Shown in pieces: positions 20,201 through 31,303 of a stretch of DNA of 64,000 bases. The stretch's first letter is position 1. The number at the start of each line of letters is the position of its first letter. Under the pieces are notes generated by a model, which was not told the DNA's origin, searched no databases, and worked only from the letters and a program-made list of their open reading frames with translations. The position numbers and the translations under genes are program-made. Source of the DNA: Bacteroidota bacterium (GTDB lineage: Bacteria; Bacteroidota; Bacteroidia; AKYH767-A; OLB10); assembly GCA_016699635.1 (NCBI GenBank), contig CP064983.1:2542001-2606000 (forward strand), written 5' to 3'.

Positions 20201-23200
20201 TGCTCCAGTTAAAATTATAAGGAGTTGTACCGCCTGTTATTGTAAGATCAATGTTTCCTGTTGTATTTCCGAAACAAAGTATGTTTTGCATTCCTGTAAT
20301 ACTTGAAGCTAAAGCTCCTGCAGGTTGTGAAATGGTTACAGTTTGATTGTTGTAACATCCGTTTGCATCTGTTACAGTTACTGTATAAATTCCTGAGGCA
20401 AGATTTGAAATGTCTTCTGTTGTTGCTCCATTGCTCCATACAAATGTATAGGGTGCCGTTCCTCCTGATGCATTCAGATCAATAGCTCCTGTAGCATTGC
20501 TAAAGCAATCAACATTTTGTGATGATTGAATTGAAGTTGCAAGGTTTGACGGAGGCTGTCCTACATTTTCTGTCAGAGTATATGTACAGCCATTAGCGTC
20601 AGTAATCGTTACAGTATAAGCTCCTGTTCCAAGATTTGAAATATCTTCACTTACTGATCCATTACTCCAGTTGAATGAATATGGCATTGTTCCACCATTG
20701 ACTGTGAGATCAATTGAGCCGTTTCCACCACCTGTACACGATACATTCTGATTTGATGTAACTGTTGCTCCTAATCCTGCAGCCGGCTGACTGATTGCAA
20801 TTCCTGCAATGGAAGTAGTACAACCGTTGGCATCTGTAATATTTACTGTGTAATTTCCGGCACCAACACCAATCAGGTTCTGACTTGTGCTTCCATCACT
20901 CCACAAATAGGAGTAAGGCGTAGTACCACCATTTACATTAATTAAAATCGCTGCTGTGCTTTGACCATAGCAACCAACATTGGTTAAGTTGTTGATGCTT
21001 GATGTCAGTGTTGCAGATGGTTGAGTTAAAGTAGCCGATTGTGATGATGTACAACCATTGGCATCTGTGATTGTTACTGTGTAAGTTCCTGCGGCAATGG
21101 CATTCAGATCTTCTGATGTTGCACCATTGCTCCAGTTGTAATTGTATGGTGTAGTTCCTCCATTTGCTGACAAGTCTATTGATCCTGTTGCATTACCAAA
21201 GCAGTTAATATTTTGTGATGATGTTATTGCTGAAGATAAAGAAGTGGAAGGCTGTGTGATAATTTCTGAAAGTGAAAACGTACATCCGTTGGCATCAGTA
21301 ATTGTTACAGCGTAGCTGCCTGATGTAAGTCCAGATATGTTTTGAGTTGTAGCACCATTGCTCCAGTTATAGCTGAATGGTGATGTTCCACCACTTACAT
21401 TAAGACTAATTGATCCGTTATTGCCACCTGTACAATTAACATTCACTGCACTGTTTACACTGCCAAATAATACTGCAGCAGGTTCGCTGATGATGATGTT
21501 GTTAATTGATGAAGTACAGTTGTTGGCATCTGTAACAGTTACACTGTATGTTCCTGCAGAAAGGCTGCTAAGGTTTTGAGTGATTGCGCCATTGCTCCAA
21601 TTGTAGGAGTAAGGAGCTGTTCCACCGTTTACATTGAGTGTGATGTTTCCTGTGCTTTGTCCGTAACAGTTAACATTCTGAGTTCCTGAAATTGAAGTAG
21701 CTAATGCACCTGTAGGTTGTGTTAATGCAATTCCTGAAAGTAAATTGCTACATCCGTTAGCATCAGTAATTGTTACTGAATATGTTCCTGCACCAATGTT
21801 TGAAATATTTTGTGTAGTTGCACCATTGCTCCAGTTGTAGGTGTAAGGTGCTGTTCCGCCATTTACAGACAATGTAATAGAGCCTGTTTGATTTCCGAAA
21901 CAATTGATATTTTGCGAAGAAGAAACTGCTGAATTTAATGCCCCGGCAGGCTGGCTTACTGTTATACTTGCGGAAGTATTCGTACATCCATTGCCATCTG
22001 TAATAGTAACTACATAAGTGCCTGATGCAATTCCTGAAATATCTTCTGTAGTAGCACCATTGCTCCAACTGAAAGAATAGGGAGCTGTTCCACCTGTAAC
22101 TGTTAAGTCAATGCCACCTGTATTATTGCCAAAACAACCTGCATCACTTGTTGTAAATGTATAAGCTAATGCAGCAGCAGGTTGCGTTAATGAAACACTT
22201 CCTGTTGATGATGTACATCCATTGGCATCTGTAATTGTTAATGTATAAGTTCCTGCAGCAAGGTTGCTGAGATTCTGAGATGTTGCACCATTGCTCCAGT
22301 TGTAGCTGTAGGGTGTTGTACCACCTGTAACATTTACAGAAATACTTCCTGTGTTTACATTATAACAATTTATATTTTGTGCCGTGAAAGTATTGTTCAG
22401 AGCAGCTGTTGGCTGTGTAATTTGTAGCGAAGTTGAAGCGGATGTACATCCGTTGGCATCTGTAACAGTTACAGAATATGTTCCTGCACCAATGTTTGAA
22501 ATATTTTGTGTAGTTGCACCATTACTCCAATTGTATGAATAAGGCGCAGTTCCACCGGTAACATTTAGTGTGATAGCACCGGTATAGTTATCGTAACAGT
22601 TTACCGCAGTTAACTGTGGTGTTACAGCTAATGCACCGCTTGGTTGTGTAAGTACAATGCCATTCATCTGTGTTGTACAACCGTTGGCATCTGTAATACT
22701 TACACTATAAGTGCCGGCTGTAATATTTGTAATATCTTGTGATGTTGCACCATTGCTCCAGTTGTAGGTGAAAGGTGCTGTTCCTCCGGTTACGCTCACA
22801 TCAATACTTCCTGTACTTTGATTGTAGCAAAGAATATTTTGTGATGCTGATATGTTTGCAGCCAATGCACCTGATGGCTGTGCAATTACAACCGATGACT
22901 GACTGATACAATTATTTGCATCGGTAACAGTAACTGCATAATTACCTGCCGACAGGTTTGATAAGTTTTGAGTTGTTGCACCATTGCTCCAACTATAAGT
23001 GTATGGAGCTGTTCCACCAACAACTGATAATGTTACTGAACCATTGTTGCCACCATAACAAAGAATATCCTGAGAAGAAGCTACTGATGATGTCAATGCA
23101 CCTGAGGGTTGATTAACTACACCCGTAGCAGCCGCAGTACATCCATTTGCATCTGTAATAGATACATTATAAGTTCCTGCATACAGTCCTGAAATATTTT

Positions 23201-26200
23201 GTGTTGTTGCACCATTACTCCAGTTGTATGTGTATGGTAAAGTACCACCGGCAACATTAAGTGTTATCGAACCATTTCCGCCACCATTACAAGCAACGTT
23301 CTGTGATGAAGCAACACTTGTAGTTAATGGGTTGTCAGGTTGATTAACCAACACACCGGTTATGGCCTTGCTGCAGTTGTTTGCGTCAGTAATAGTAACT
23401 GAATAGGTTCCTGCAGTAATACTTGTAATATTTTGAGTTGTAGCACCATTGCTCCATAAGTAAGTGTAAGGTGCTGTTCCACCGCTTACAGCAAGTGTCA
23501 GACTTCCGTTGTTACCTCCATAACATAGAACAGAAACGTTTGTAGCAACATTGGCATCTAAAATTGCGGCAGGTTGATTTACCTGTATTGCAGCCTGGCT
23601 TGTAGTACAACCTTGCGCATCAGTAACTGTTACACTATAAGTTCCAGAATTTACATTCGATAAACCTGAAGTTGTTGCACCTGTATTCCATAAGTATGAA
23701 TATGGAGCAGTACCACCTGATACTGTTGTTGAAATTGCTCCTGTAGATAAACCAAAGCATAATACATCTGTAGTGTTTATAGATGTGGCCAAGGCTGCTG
23801 CCGGTTGCGAAATTGTTATTGCATTTACTTGTGTTGTACAACCATTAGCATCAGTAATTGTTACAGAATAGCTTCCTGCTGTCAGATCATTATTATTTTG
23901 TGTTGTTGCACCATTGCTCCATGCGTAGGAGTAAGGTGATGTTCCACCGCTAACTGTTAAGTTGATGTTTCCATTATTTTGTCCATAACAAGAAACATTC
24001 TGACTTGTTGCAACACTGGCTGCCAATGCTGCCGTTGGTTGTGTGATAGCTTTAGTTAATGTTGTTGTACAATTGTTGATATCTGTTACAGTAACAGTAT
24101 ATGTGCCTGAAGTTATGCCTGAAATATTTTGTGTTGTTGCACCATTGCTCCAGTTGTATGAATATGGAGTAGTACCACCGGAAACGCTTAATTGAATAGC
24201 AGCATTGTTTCCACCAAAGCAATTTACATTTTGTGATGATGAAACAGATGCATTTAATGCCTGTGCCGGTTGTGAAACTGTTGCGGTTTCAGTTGTTGTA
24301 CATCCATTGTTGTCGGTTACAGTTACAGTATATACACCTGAACTTAAACCTGTAATATTTTGTGTTGTTGCACCATTGCTCCATGCATAAGTGTAAGGAT
24401 TTGTTCCACCATTTACATTTATTGAAACAGAACCATTTGATAATCCAAAGCAAGAAACATTTGCAGATGCAGATATAGTTGCATCCAATTGAGCTGATGG
24501 TTGAGTAATTGTTTTGTCAGCAGTAGTTGTACATCCGTTAGCATCTGTGATGGTAACAGTGTAGCTGCCTGCAGCAAGTCCTGAAATAGATGCAGTTGTA
24601 GCACCGTTGTTCCATAAGTACGTGTAAGCCGTTGTTCCACCTGATGCAGTAACACTCATGCTACCGTTCGGAACATTATAACATGAAATATTTTGTGATG
24701 CAGTTACCGATGCACTCAATGCCTGAGCAGGCTGAGTAATTGTTTGAATTGCATTTGTTGTACATCCATTGGCATCTGTAACGGTAACAGAATATGATCC
24801 TGCTGCAAGACCACTTATGTTTTGTGTAGTTGCACCGTTGCTCCAACTGTAGGAATAAGGAGTAGTACCTCCACCAACTGTGATGGATATTGATGCATTG
24901 CTGCCACCGAAACAGTTGACATTCTGTGTTGCTGCTATGCTTGCATTCAATGCCTGTGCCGGCTGACCAATAGTTTTAGTCATACTTGTTGTACAACTAT
25001 TCGCATCGGTAACAGTTACAGTATAACTGCCTGCAGAAAGATTTTGTATATTTTGTGTTGTAGCACCGTTGCTCCAGTTATAAGAATAAGGTGAGGTGCC
25101 TCCGTTAACGTTTATATTTATTTGTCCGTTAGTTCCACCATTACAACTTACTTCTTCTGATGATTCTAAAGTTGCAGCTAATGCAGCTGATGGTTGTGTT
25201 ACTGTTTTGTTTAATGAAGTAGTACAACCATTAGCATCAGTTACAGTAACAGTATAAGTGCCTGCAATAAGACCTGTTAAATTTTGTGTTGTTGCTCCTG
25301 TACTCCACGAGTATGTAAATGGCGAAGTACCACCTGCAACACCTACATTAATGCTGCCATTACTTAAACCAAAACATGAAACTTCTGCTGATGCAGATAC
25401 CGAAGCAGCTAATGCACCTGAAGGTTGTGAAATATTCTTGTTAATTGTGTAGATACATCCATTATCATCGGTAACAGTAACAGTATAATTACCTGCAGTA
25501 ATGTTGCTGATGTTTTGTGTTGTTGCACCATTACTCCAGTTAAATGTATAAGGTGAAGTGCCACCGGATACAGATAGGTTGATGTGTGCATTGTTTCCTC
25601 CAAAACACAATACATTTTGTGATGATGAGATGCTTGCCGATAATGCATTTGAAGGTTGTGAAACAGTTCCTGTTGCTTGCAATTCACATCCTTTGGAATC
25701 TGTGATGGTTACATTATAAATTCCTGAACTCAATCCATTAATATTTTGTGTTGTAGCACCGTTGCTCCATAAGTACGTGTAAGGGGCTGTTCCGCCAGCA
25801 ACAGTCATGTTAAGTGCGCCATTGCCACCACCGTTACAAGATACATTTTGCATTGATTGAATGTTTGCACTGATGGCTGCAGAAGGCTGTGTTAACGTAA
25901 TATTATTTGTTGTGCTTGTACAACCTTTGGCATCTGTTATTGTTACTGAATATGTGCCGGAAGTTAAGTTGGTTAAGTTTTGCGTTGTAGCACCATTACT
26001 CCAGTTAAATGAATATGGAGTAGTACCACCTGATACAGAAATATTGACAGAACCTGTTCCGTTTCCAAAACAATTGATGTTTTGTGTGGATGCAACAGAA
26101 CTATTTAATGCTGCAGAAGGTTGAGTAATGCTGATTGCACTTTGTGATGAAGTACATCCATTTGCATCTGTAACAGTTACAGAATAATTTCCTGCAACTA

Positions 26201-29199
26201 TGTTTGAAATATTTTGAGTTGTTGCACCATTACTCCATGTATAAGAATAAGGTCCTGTGCCACCATTTACTGTAAGAGAAACAGCACCTGTTGCATTGCC
26301 AAAGCAATTAACATTAGTGCCAGTGGCAGATGTGGTTAATGAGGCAGAAGGTTGTGTTACGCTTATTGAATTTTGTGATGAAGTACATCCATTAGCATCG
26401 GTAACAGTTACACTGTAAACACCTGCGATGATGTTGCTTAAGTTTTGTGATGTAGCACCGGTATTCCAGGAATAACTGTAAGGTGATGTTCCGCCATTAA
26501 CAGTTACATTTATTGAACCTGATGAGTTTCCGAAACAATCTACTGCTACAGGACTTGCTGAAGAGGTTAATGAAGCAGAAGGTTGTGTAACAGCAATAGA
26601 ATTTTGTGATGAAGTACATCCTTTTGAATCTGTTACTGTAACTGTATAGTTTCCTGCTGCTATGTTGCTGATGTTTTGTGATGTAGCACCATTGCTCCAT
26701 GAATAGGAGTAAGGCGCAGTGCCACCGGAAACACTAAGATTGATTGCACCTGTAGCATTTCCAAAACAGTTTACATTCACTGCTGTTGGTGTTGCAGCTA
26801 AAGCTGCAGCCGGTTGGCTGATGTTTATCGAAGTTTGCGATGTTGTACATGAGTTGGCATCTGTAACAGTAACTGTATAGTTGCCAGCTGTTAGTCCTGT
26901 AACAGATGAACTGGTTGCACCCGTATTCCATAAATAAGTATAGGGTGTTGTACCACCTGAAGCAGTTACTGATATTGAGCCGTTATTTCCTCCAAAACAA
27001 TTTACATTTACCTTCGAGTTGGTTAATGAGAGTGCTGCAGTAGGTTGTGTAATTCCAATTGAGCTTTGTGTGCTTGTACATCCTTTTGAATCTGTAACTG
27101 TAACAGTGTAATTTCCTGCTGTCAGTCCGGTTACGTTTTGTGTTGTTGCACCATTGCTCCATGTGTAATTATATGGAGAAGTTCCACCATTCACTGTAAG
27201 ATTTATTGCTCCTGTTGCACCACCAAAACATCCAACCCCTGTTGCACTTGCTGATGCAGATAAAGCTGCTGCAGGTTGTGTGAGTGTAGCTGTTGCTGTT
27301 GTGCTGCAATTTTGCGAGCTGGTAACAGTTACTGTATAAGTACCCGCACCAACATTGCTCAAGTTCTGCGAAGATGCACCATTACTCCATGAGTAAGTGT
27401 ATGGTGCAGAACTGTTGGAAACACTTGTAGTTATACCACCTGTCTGCTGACCAAAACAATTGATGTTTGTTCCTGTCAGACTTACCTGTGGTGATTTGCG
27501 AAGATTTATAATAATGGTGTCTTTTACTGTTGCGCAAACATTTTTAGGTCCCATAATCAACATTACTGAACCTGCATTAATATCTGCTGCTGATGGAATG
27601 TAGTATCCGTTTTTAACGGTATCGCTTGGACTAAACTGACCTGTTCCTGATGTTGTCCATTGAACTGCACCGGTGAAACTGGATTGCGAATAGGCAATAG
27701 TTCCGTTAAATGCTATAGAGTCCTGACCACCTCCTTTGGTACAAAGGTTTTTATCTGTTCCTGCACTGTTAACTAAATAGTCCGGTAGGTTGATAATAGT
27801 TTTTGAACTTAATTTATGTGCAAACCACCATGTATTAATAGTGTTGCTTTCACCTATAGTATTTTGGTCAGTGTTGGCAGGGCTTGATGTCCACGTATGA
27901 CAAGGAGATGGACAACCACCAAGATTAGTTAAGCCTCCAACCAAAACATCATCATAAAATAATGAATCTACAAACTGCACTACCAGGACGTATAACAGAC
28001 ATCGAAAAATCCTGTTTCGTGATTTTCTACATCATACATTGGCAGGTTCACCAATCCTGATTCAATACTTAATATTACTGATACAGGATTTCCTACAGCA
28101 ATTAAATTTCCTAAACCATCTTTTCCATCCCAATACAAACAACTGGAACCGGCAGGTACTTGCGGAAAAAATAATTTCCGGTCTGCAGTACCGGCATCAA
28201 ATTTATTATTGTTATTTCTATCAATTACAACTGTAACATCAGATGTTTTTATCAATCCAACATTTATACATATTGAATCCCTAACACAACGCTCCAGAGT
28301 AGGAGGGCCTGTTAAAAACGACATTGAACCGTTTGGATATGCAATAATATCCGGATCGGTAAGAAACAAACGATATTCTACAGGAACAGAAAATCCGGTT
28401 TTAGATCTTCTGTCTGTTGTTGCATTTCCGGAATTGGATGTACCAAAACGATTACATGAAACACGAAATTTAAAAGGCTTAATACCATTCAGGTCAACTT
28501 TAGTTACTGAACTGTCCTGGCCATAAATAAAGAATGATCCATAAAATGGATTTGAATATGATTCTGTATTGAAACCCCAGTTTTTGAAAATAAACGACCT
28601 GTAACTTTAGTGTTACTAGAAGTATTAACAACCGTTACATCAAAAATACCTAAGCTTAATTCTGTGTTACCTGCAACTGTTGTTCCACTACCTTTATTAA
28701 ATTCAATGTAATAAGCACCGGGAAGACCTATGGTCGGATTACAAACATAACCGTTATAACCCGCTGCATTTACCACATTCGGACCTGCAATAGCTTGCGA
28801 ATGATAGCTGATAAATCCTTGTGCATTACTTGTTGGTAATTTTTGAGGACCAAAAATGATATTCCCGTTTGGATCTTTTATACGCACATACCAATCGGAA
28901 TTAGTTGAACGCTGTCCAATTCCAAAGTAAATTTTTTCTTGTGCGGGATTGTTAATCCGTACATAAAGCCTGTCATCGTCAGTGGCCGAATAACCCGCAA
29001 ATGTACCATAGGTAGTTTGCGTATTTATAATCATAAGGTTCGTGGCCTTTGTTGTATCAGGCTTGAACTGTGGTGACCCGTCAGCATATAATTTATCATG
29101 GCTGACAATTAGAAACAAAGCAGATAACAGCGCTGCTGTCATCAACTTCAGTTGAAATTTCTGAATCATTTTATTTAAAAAAGTTAACATCTTTCCCAT
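17274..29199 (-). CDS. Giant SprB-type repeat adhesin with T9SS type B sorting domain, frameshifted
   Basis: Three frames join into about 3975 residues. The start (29199, or 29169) gives a signal peptide ending LIVSHDKLYA. Residues about 35-570 are a non-repetitive head. About 41 SprB-type repeats follow (residues about 570-3720), averaging 77 residues; each has a core like GGTAPYSYNWSNGATTQN and ends YTVTVTDANGC. After these come an Ig-like domain (QWYVNGQVLPGATSPSL), a PKD-like domain, and a type B (gliding-motility-associated) sorting domain starting FVPTGFSPDGNAVNDTY and ending YLTLKR. Breaks are near 28577 and 27990; the frame resumes cleanly each time. The PorP/SprF and OmpA genes follow on the same strand. 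It is likely a surface filament for gliding, adhesion or biofilm. Confidence 0.9.
18040..27490 (-). repeat. Array of about 41 SprB-type coding repeats
   Basis: By hand count about 41 units of roughly 231 bases lie head to tail inside the adhesin gene. Each unit encodes a cysteine near its start (typically NCFG or SCYG), the block GGT-x-PY-x-Y-x-W and a closing cysteine (DANGC). Neighbouring units are alike in DNA as well as protein; the phrase encoding WSNGATTQN recurs almost unchanged across the middle of the array. Units at both ends are more diverged. Such an array can expand, contract or be misassembled. Confidence 0.9.
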
Positions 29200-29373
29200 A
29201 AGTTGGTGCGATTTTAAAACACTGATATGGGCATTCAACGATAATTGGCAATGTAAGGTTACAGGGTATTTAGTTTTATAAAGCCATTTAAAAAATATTA
29301 TTGAGATTGATGTAACCCTAATGGAAATGCAGCGTATTAACCGGAAAACAATTTCAAGTTTAAATTTACAGAA

Positions 29374-29754
29374 ATGAAAAAGGTAATATTCAGTTTGTTT
29401 TTTGTCATTGCTGCATTTGCAGTACAAGCACAAAAAATTATTGGTAAAGTAGATGTAGATGGCGTTCCTCAGTTTACAGCAGCAATTGCTGATTGCAAAA
29501 GCGAACTTCAAAAAGTATCAAGCAGCAAAGTCACGTTTTCTACCATGAAACTTCAGGATATCACTTTCTCTCAAATGTCAAAAGGGCAATATTGTTTAAC
29601 TGCCTACGAAAAAGATGCAATGGGAAAAGTAGCTCGCGGAATCAGAGTGGAATGTAAACAAGATGATGAAAACAACTTAATCATCACACCAACTTCTAAA
29701 GTCGAAACAACAACAGGTAAGGCATTTGCAAAAATTAATACTTCAATGCAATAA
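29374..29754 (+). CDS. Small secreted protein of unknown function
   Basis: This 126-residue protein has a clear signal peptide, MKKVIFSLFFVIAAFAVQAQ, cleaved before KIIGKV. The mature part of about 106 residues has two cysteines before the middle, one more in RVECKQ, and no lipobox or sorting domain. I recognise no family. It is transcribed away from the giant adhesin, whose start lies 174 bases to the left, so the two may share a regulatory region. A hairpin follows at 29776. It could be a periplasmic or surface accessory of the adhesin, but only its position suggests so. Confidence 0.7.
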   Translation: MKKVIFSLFFVIAAFAVQAQKIIGKVDVDGVPQFTAAIADCKSELQKVSSSKVTFSTMKLQDITFSQMSKGQYCLTAYEKDAMGKVARGIRVECKQDDENNLIITPTSKVETTTGKAFAKINTSMQ

Positions 29755-29775
29755 AATTTTAATTTGATACTATAG

Positions 29776-29800
29776 AAAAGGGAGCCCGTAAGCTCCTTTT
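29776..29800. terminator. Hairpin terminator between convergent genes
   Basis: AAAAGG-G-AGC pairs with GCTCCTTTT across the loop CCGTAA, with one bulged G. The stem is flanked by A and T tracts. It lies between the convergent ends of the small secreted protein gene and icd and can end both transcripts. Confidence 0.75.
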
Positions 29801-29805
29801 GCATT

Positions 29806-31038
29806 TTAATCTATTTTATTTTTGAAGTTTTTCTTCAGATTGGTATCAATCACTGAAAGAAAATCTTCTGTATGCAGATAATGTTCCGGCTTGGTTTCAT
29901 TACCATAAATACAAACTGCAAGGTCTTTAGTCATTTTACCGCTTTCAACTGTTTCTACACAAACTTCTTCCAATGCTTTTGCAAAATTAATTAATGCAGC
30001 ATTGTTGTCTAATTTACCTCTGAAATCAAGTCCTCTTGTCCAGGCAAATATAGAAGCAATAGGATTTGTAGATGTAGGTTTTCCTTTCTGATGTTCGCGG
30101 AAGTGACGTGTTACAGTTCCATGTGCTGCTTCAGCTTCCATAGTTTTTCCATCAGGTGTAATTAATGTTGAAGTCATCAATCCAAGCGAACCAAAACCTT
30201 GTGCAACGGTATCACTCTGCACATCTCCGTCATAATTTTTACATGCCCAAACAAAATTTCCGTTCCATTTTAAAGCACTTGCAACCATGTCGTCAATCAA
30301 ACGATGTTCGTAGGTGATGCTTTTTGCTTCAAATTTTGATTTAAACTCATTTTCATAAACTTCCTGAAAAATATCTTTAAATCTGCCATCGTATTTTTTA
30401 AGAATGGTGTTTTTTGTTGACAGATATAATGGCCATCCTTTTTGTAATGCCACATTAAAGCATGATTGAGCAAAACCTCTGATGGATTCATCTGTGTTAT
30501 ACATAGCAAGTGCTACACCATTACCTTTAAAGTTAAATACTTCATGTTCGATAGTGCCATCTTCACCTTCAAATTTTATGGTGAGTTTGCCTTTACCTTT
30601 TGTAAGAAAATCCGTAGCGCGGTACTGATCACCAAAGGCATGACGACCAATACAAATTGGTGCTGTCCAGTTTGGTACCAAGCGTGGAATATTTTTACAA
30701 ACTATAGGCTCACGAAATACAGTTCCATCAAGAATGTTTCTGATAGTTCCATTTGGCGACTTCCACATTTGTTTCAGATTAAATTCTTTAACACGTGCTT
30801 CATCGGGTGTAATGGTTGCACATTTTATTCCAACATTATATTTCTTAATTGCCTCGGCTGCATCTACTGTTACTTTATCATCAGTAGCATCGCGATGCTC
30901 CATACCCAGGTCATAATATTTAATATCAATATCTAAATAGGGGAGGATTAGTTTGTCTTTAATAAACTTCCAGCTTACTCTAGTCATCTCATCACCATCC
31001 AATTCGACAACAGGGTTCAAAACTTTAATTTTTTCCAT
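29806..31038 (-). CDS. icd: Isocitrate dehydrogenase, NADP-dependent, dimeric eukaryote-like type
   Basis: This 410-residue cytoplasmic enzyme oxidatively decarboxylates isocitrate to 2-oxoglutarate in the citric acid cycle. The N-terminus VVELDGDEMTRVSWKFIKDK and the substrate-loop segment WKSPNGTIRNILDGTVFREP match the homodimeric IDH1-like subfamily shared by eukaryotes and many Bacteroidota. The metal-binding segment is in NYDGDVQSDTVAQGFGSLG, and cofactor contacts lie around AAHGTVTRHF. Length fits the family. The frame is intact, in contrast to many neighbours. It is divergent from the TonB-dependent receptor, with a 17-base inverted repeat in the spacer. Confidence 0.96.
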   Translation of the reverse strand: MEKIKVLNPVVELDGDEMTRVSWKFIKDKLILPYLDIDIKYYDLGMEHRDATDDKVTVDAAEAIKKYNVGIKCATITPDEARVKEFNLKQMWKSPNGTIRNILDGTVFREPIVCKNIPRLVPNWTAPICIGRHAFGDQYRATDFLTKGKGKLTIKFEGEDGTIEHEVFNFKGNGVALAMYNTDESIRGFAQSCFNVALQKGWPLYLSTKNTILKKYDGRFKDIFQEVYENEFKSKFEAKSITYEHRLIDDMVASALKWNGNFVWACKNYDGDVQSDTVAQGFGSLGLMTSTLITPDGKTMEAEAAHGTVTRHFREHQKGKPTSTNPIASIFAWTRGLDFRGKLDNNAALINFAKALEEVCVETVESGKMTKDLAVCIYGNETKPEHYLHTEDFLSVIDTNLKKNFKNKID

Positions 31039-31066
31039 TCGATTAACTATTTTTAAAAATGAGCGA

Positions 31067-31074
31067 CAAAAATA
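31067..31074 (-). promoter_or_regulatory. Possible -7 promoter element for icd
   Basis: On the minus strand this reads TATTTTTG, matching the Bacteroidota TAnnTTTG -7 element, about 29 bases before the icd start. No good -33 TTG box is visible at the expected spacing, so support is weak. Confidence 0.3.
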
Positions 31075-31172
31075 ATGTTTTAGGAATCTCTTTATTGACT
31101 GTCTTCAGAAATTATGATTCAAATCATTTTAAAGAAAACGGTTTGTAATTTATGTGTTAAAACTTGAAAGTC

Positions 31173-31210
31173 AGATTCTAACCAACTTTTGTCAAAGTTG
31201 GTTAGAATCT
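31173..31210. promoter_or_regulatory. Perfect 17-base inverted repeat with TGTC loop
   Basis: AGATTCTAACCAACTTT is followed by TGTC and then its exact reverse complement. It lies between the divergent icd and TonB-dependent receptor genes, where no transcript is expected to end. It could be a dyad operator, a leader hairpin of one of the two genes, or the terminator of an unseen small RNA. There is only a short A-rich tract after it and no clear T-run. Confidence 0.6.
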
Positions 31211-31277
31211 TGAAAACAAACATTTTAGGAGGTTATTAACAACTGCTTTATGAATTTTCAGGAGTTTATTTTTTATT

Positions 31278-31285
31278 TAGCTTTG
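31278..31285 (+). promoter_or_regulatory. Possible -7 promoter element for the TonB-dependent receptor operon
   Basis: TAGCTTTG matches the Bacteroidota TAnnTTTG -7 consensus. It ends 18 bases before the receptor start, implying a very short leader. A convincing -33 TTG box is not seen, so this is tentative. Confidence 0.4.
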
Positions 31286-31303
31286 CCCCCCTAATTATAA
31301 ATT

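Noticed and set aside
17342..26931. Several open frames of 60-100 codons on either strand within the adhesin repeat array
   Set aside because: They recur with the repeat period because the repeats lack stops in other frames. They have no signal sequence, domain or start context of their own.
18040..27490. Regular spaced repeats as a CRISPR array
   Set aside because: The unit is about 231 bases, fully coding in one frame, and the variable parts are coding too. There are no 25-40 base direct repeats with unique spacers and no cas genes.
28504..29511. Long upstream extension of the adhesin frame starting at 29511
   Set aside because: The first 104 codons are antisense to the start of the small secreted protein gene and look non-coding. 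A good start and signal peptide begin at 29199.
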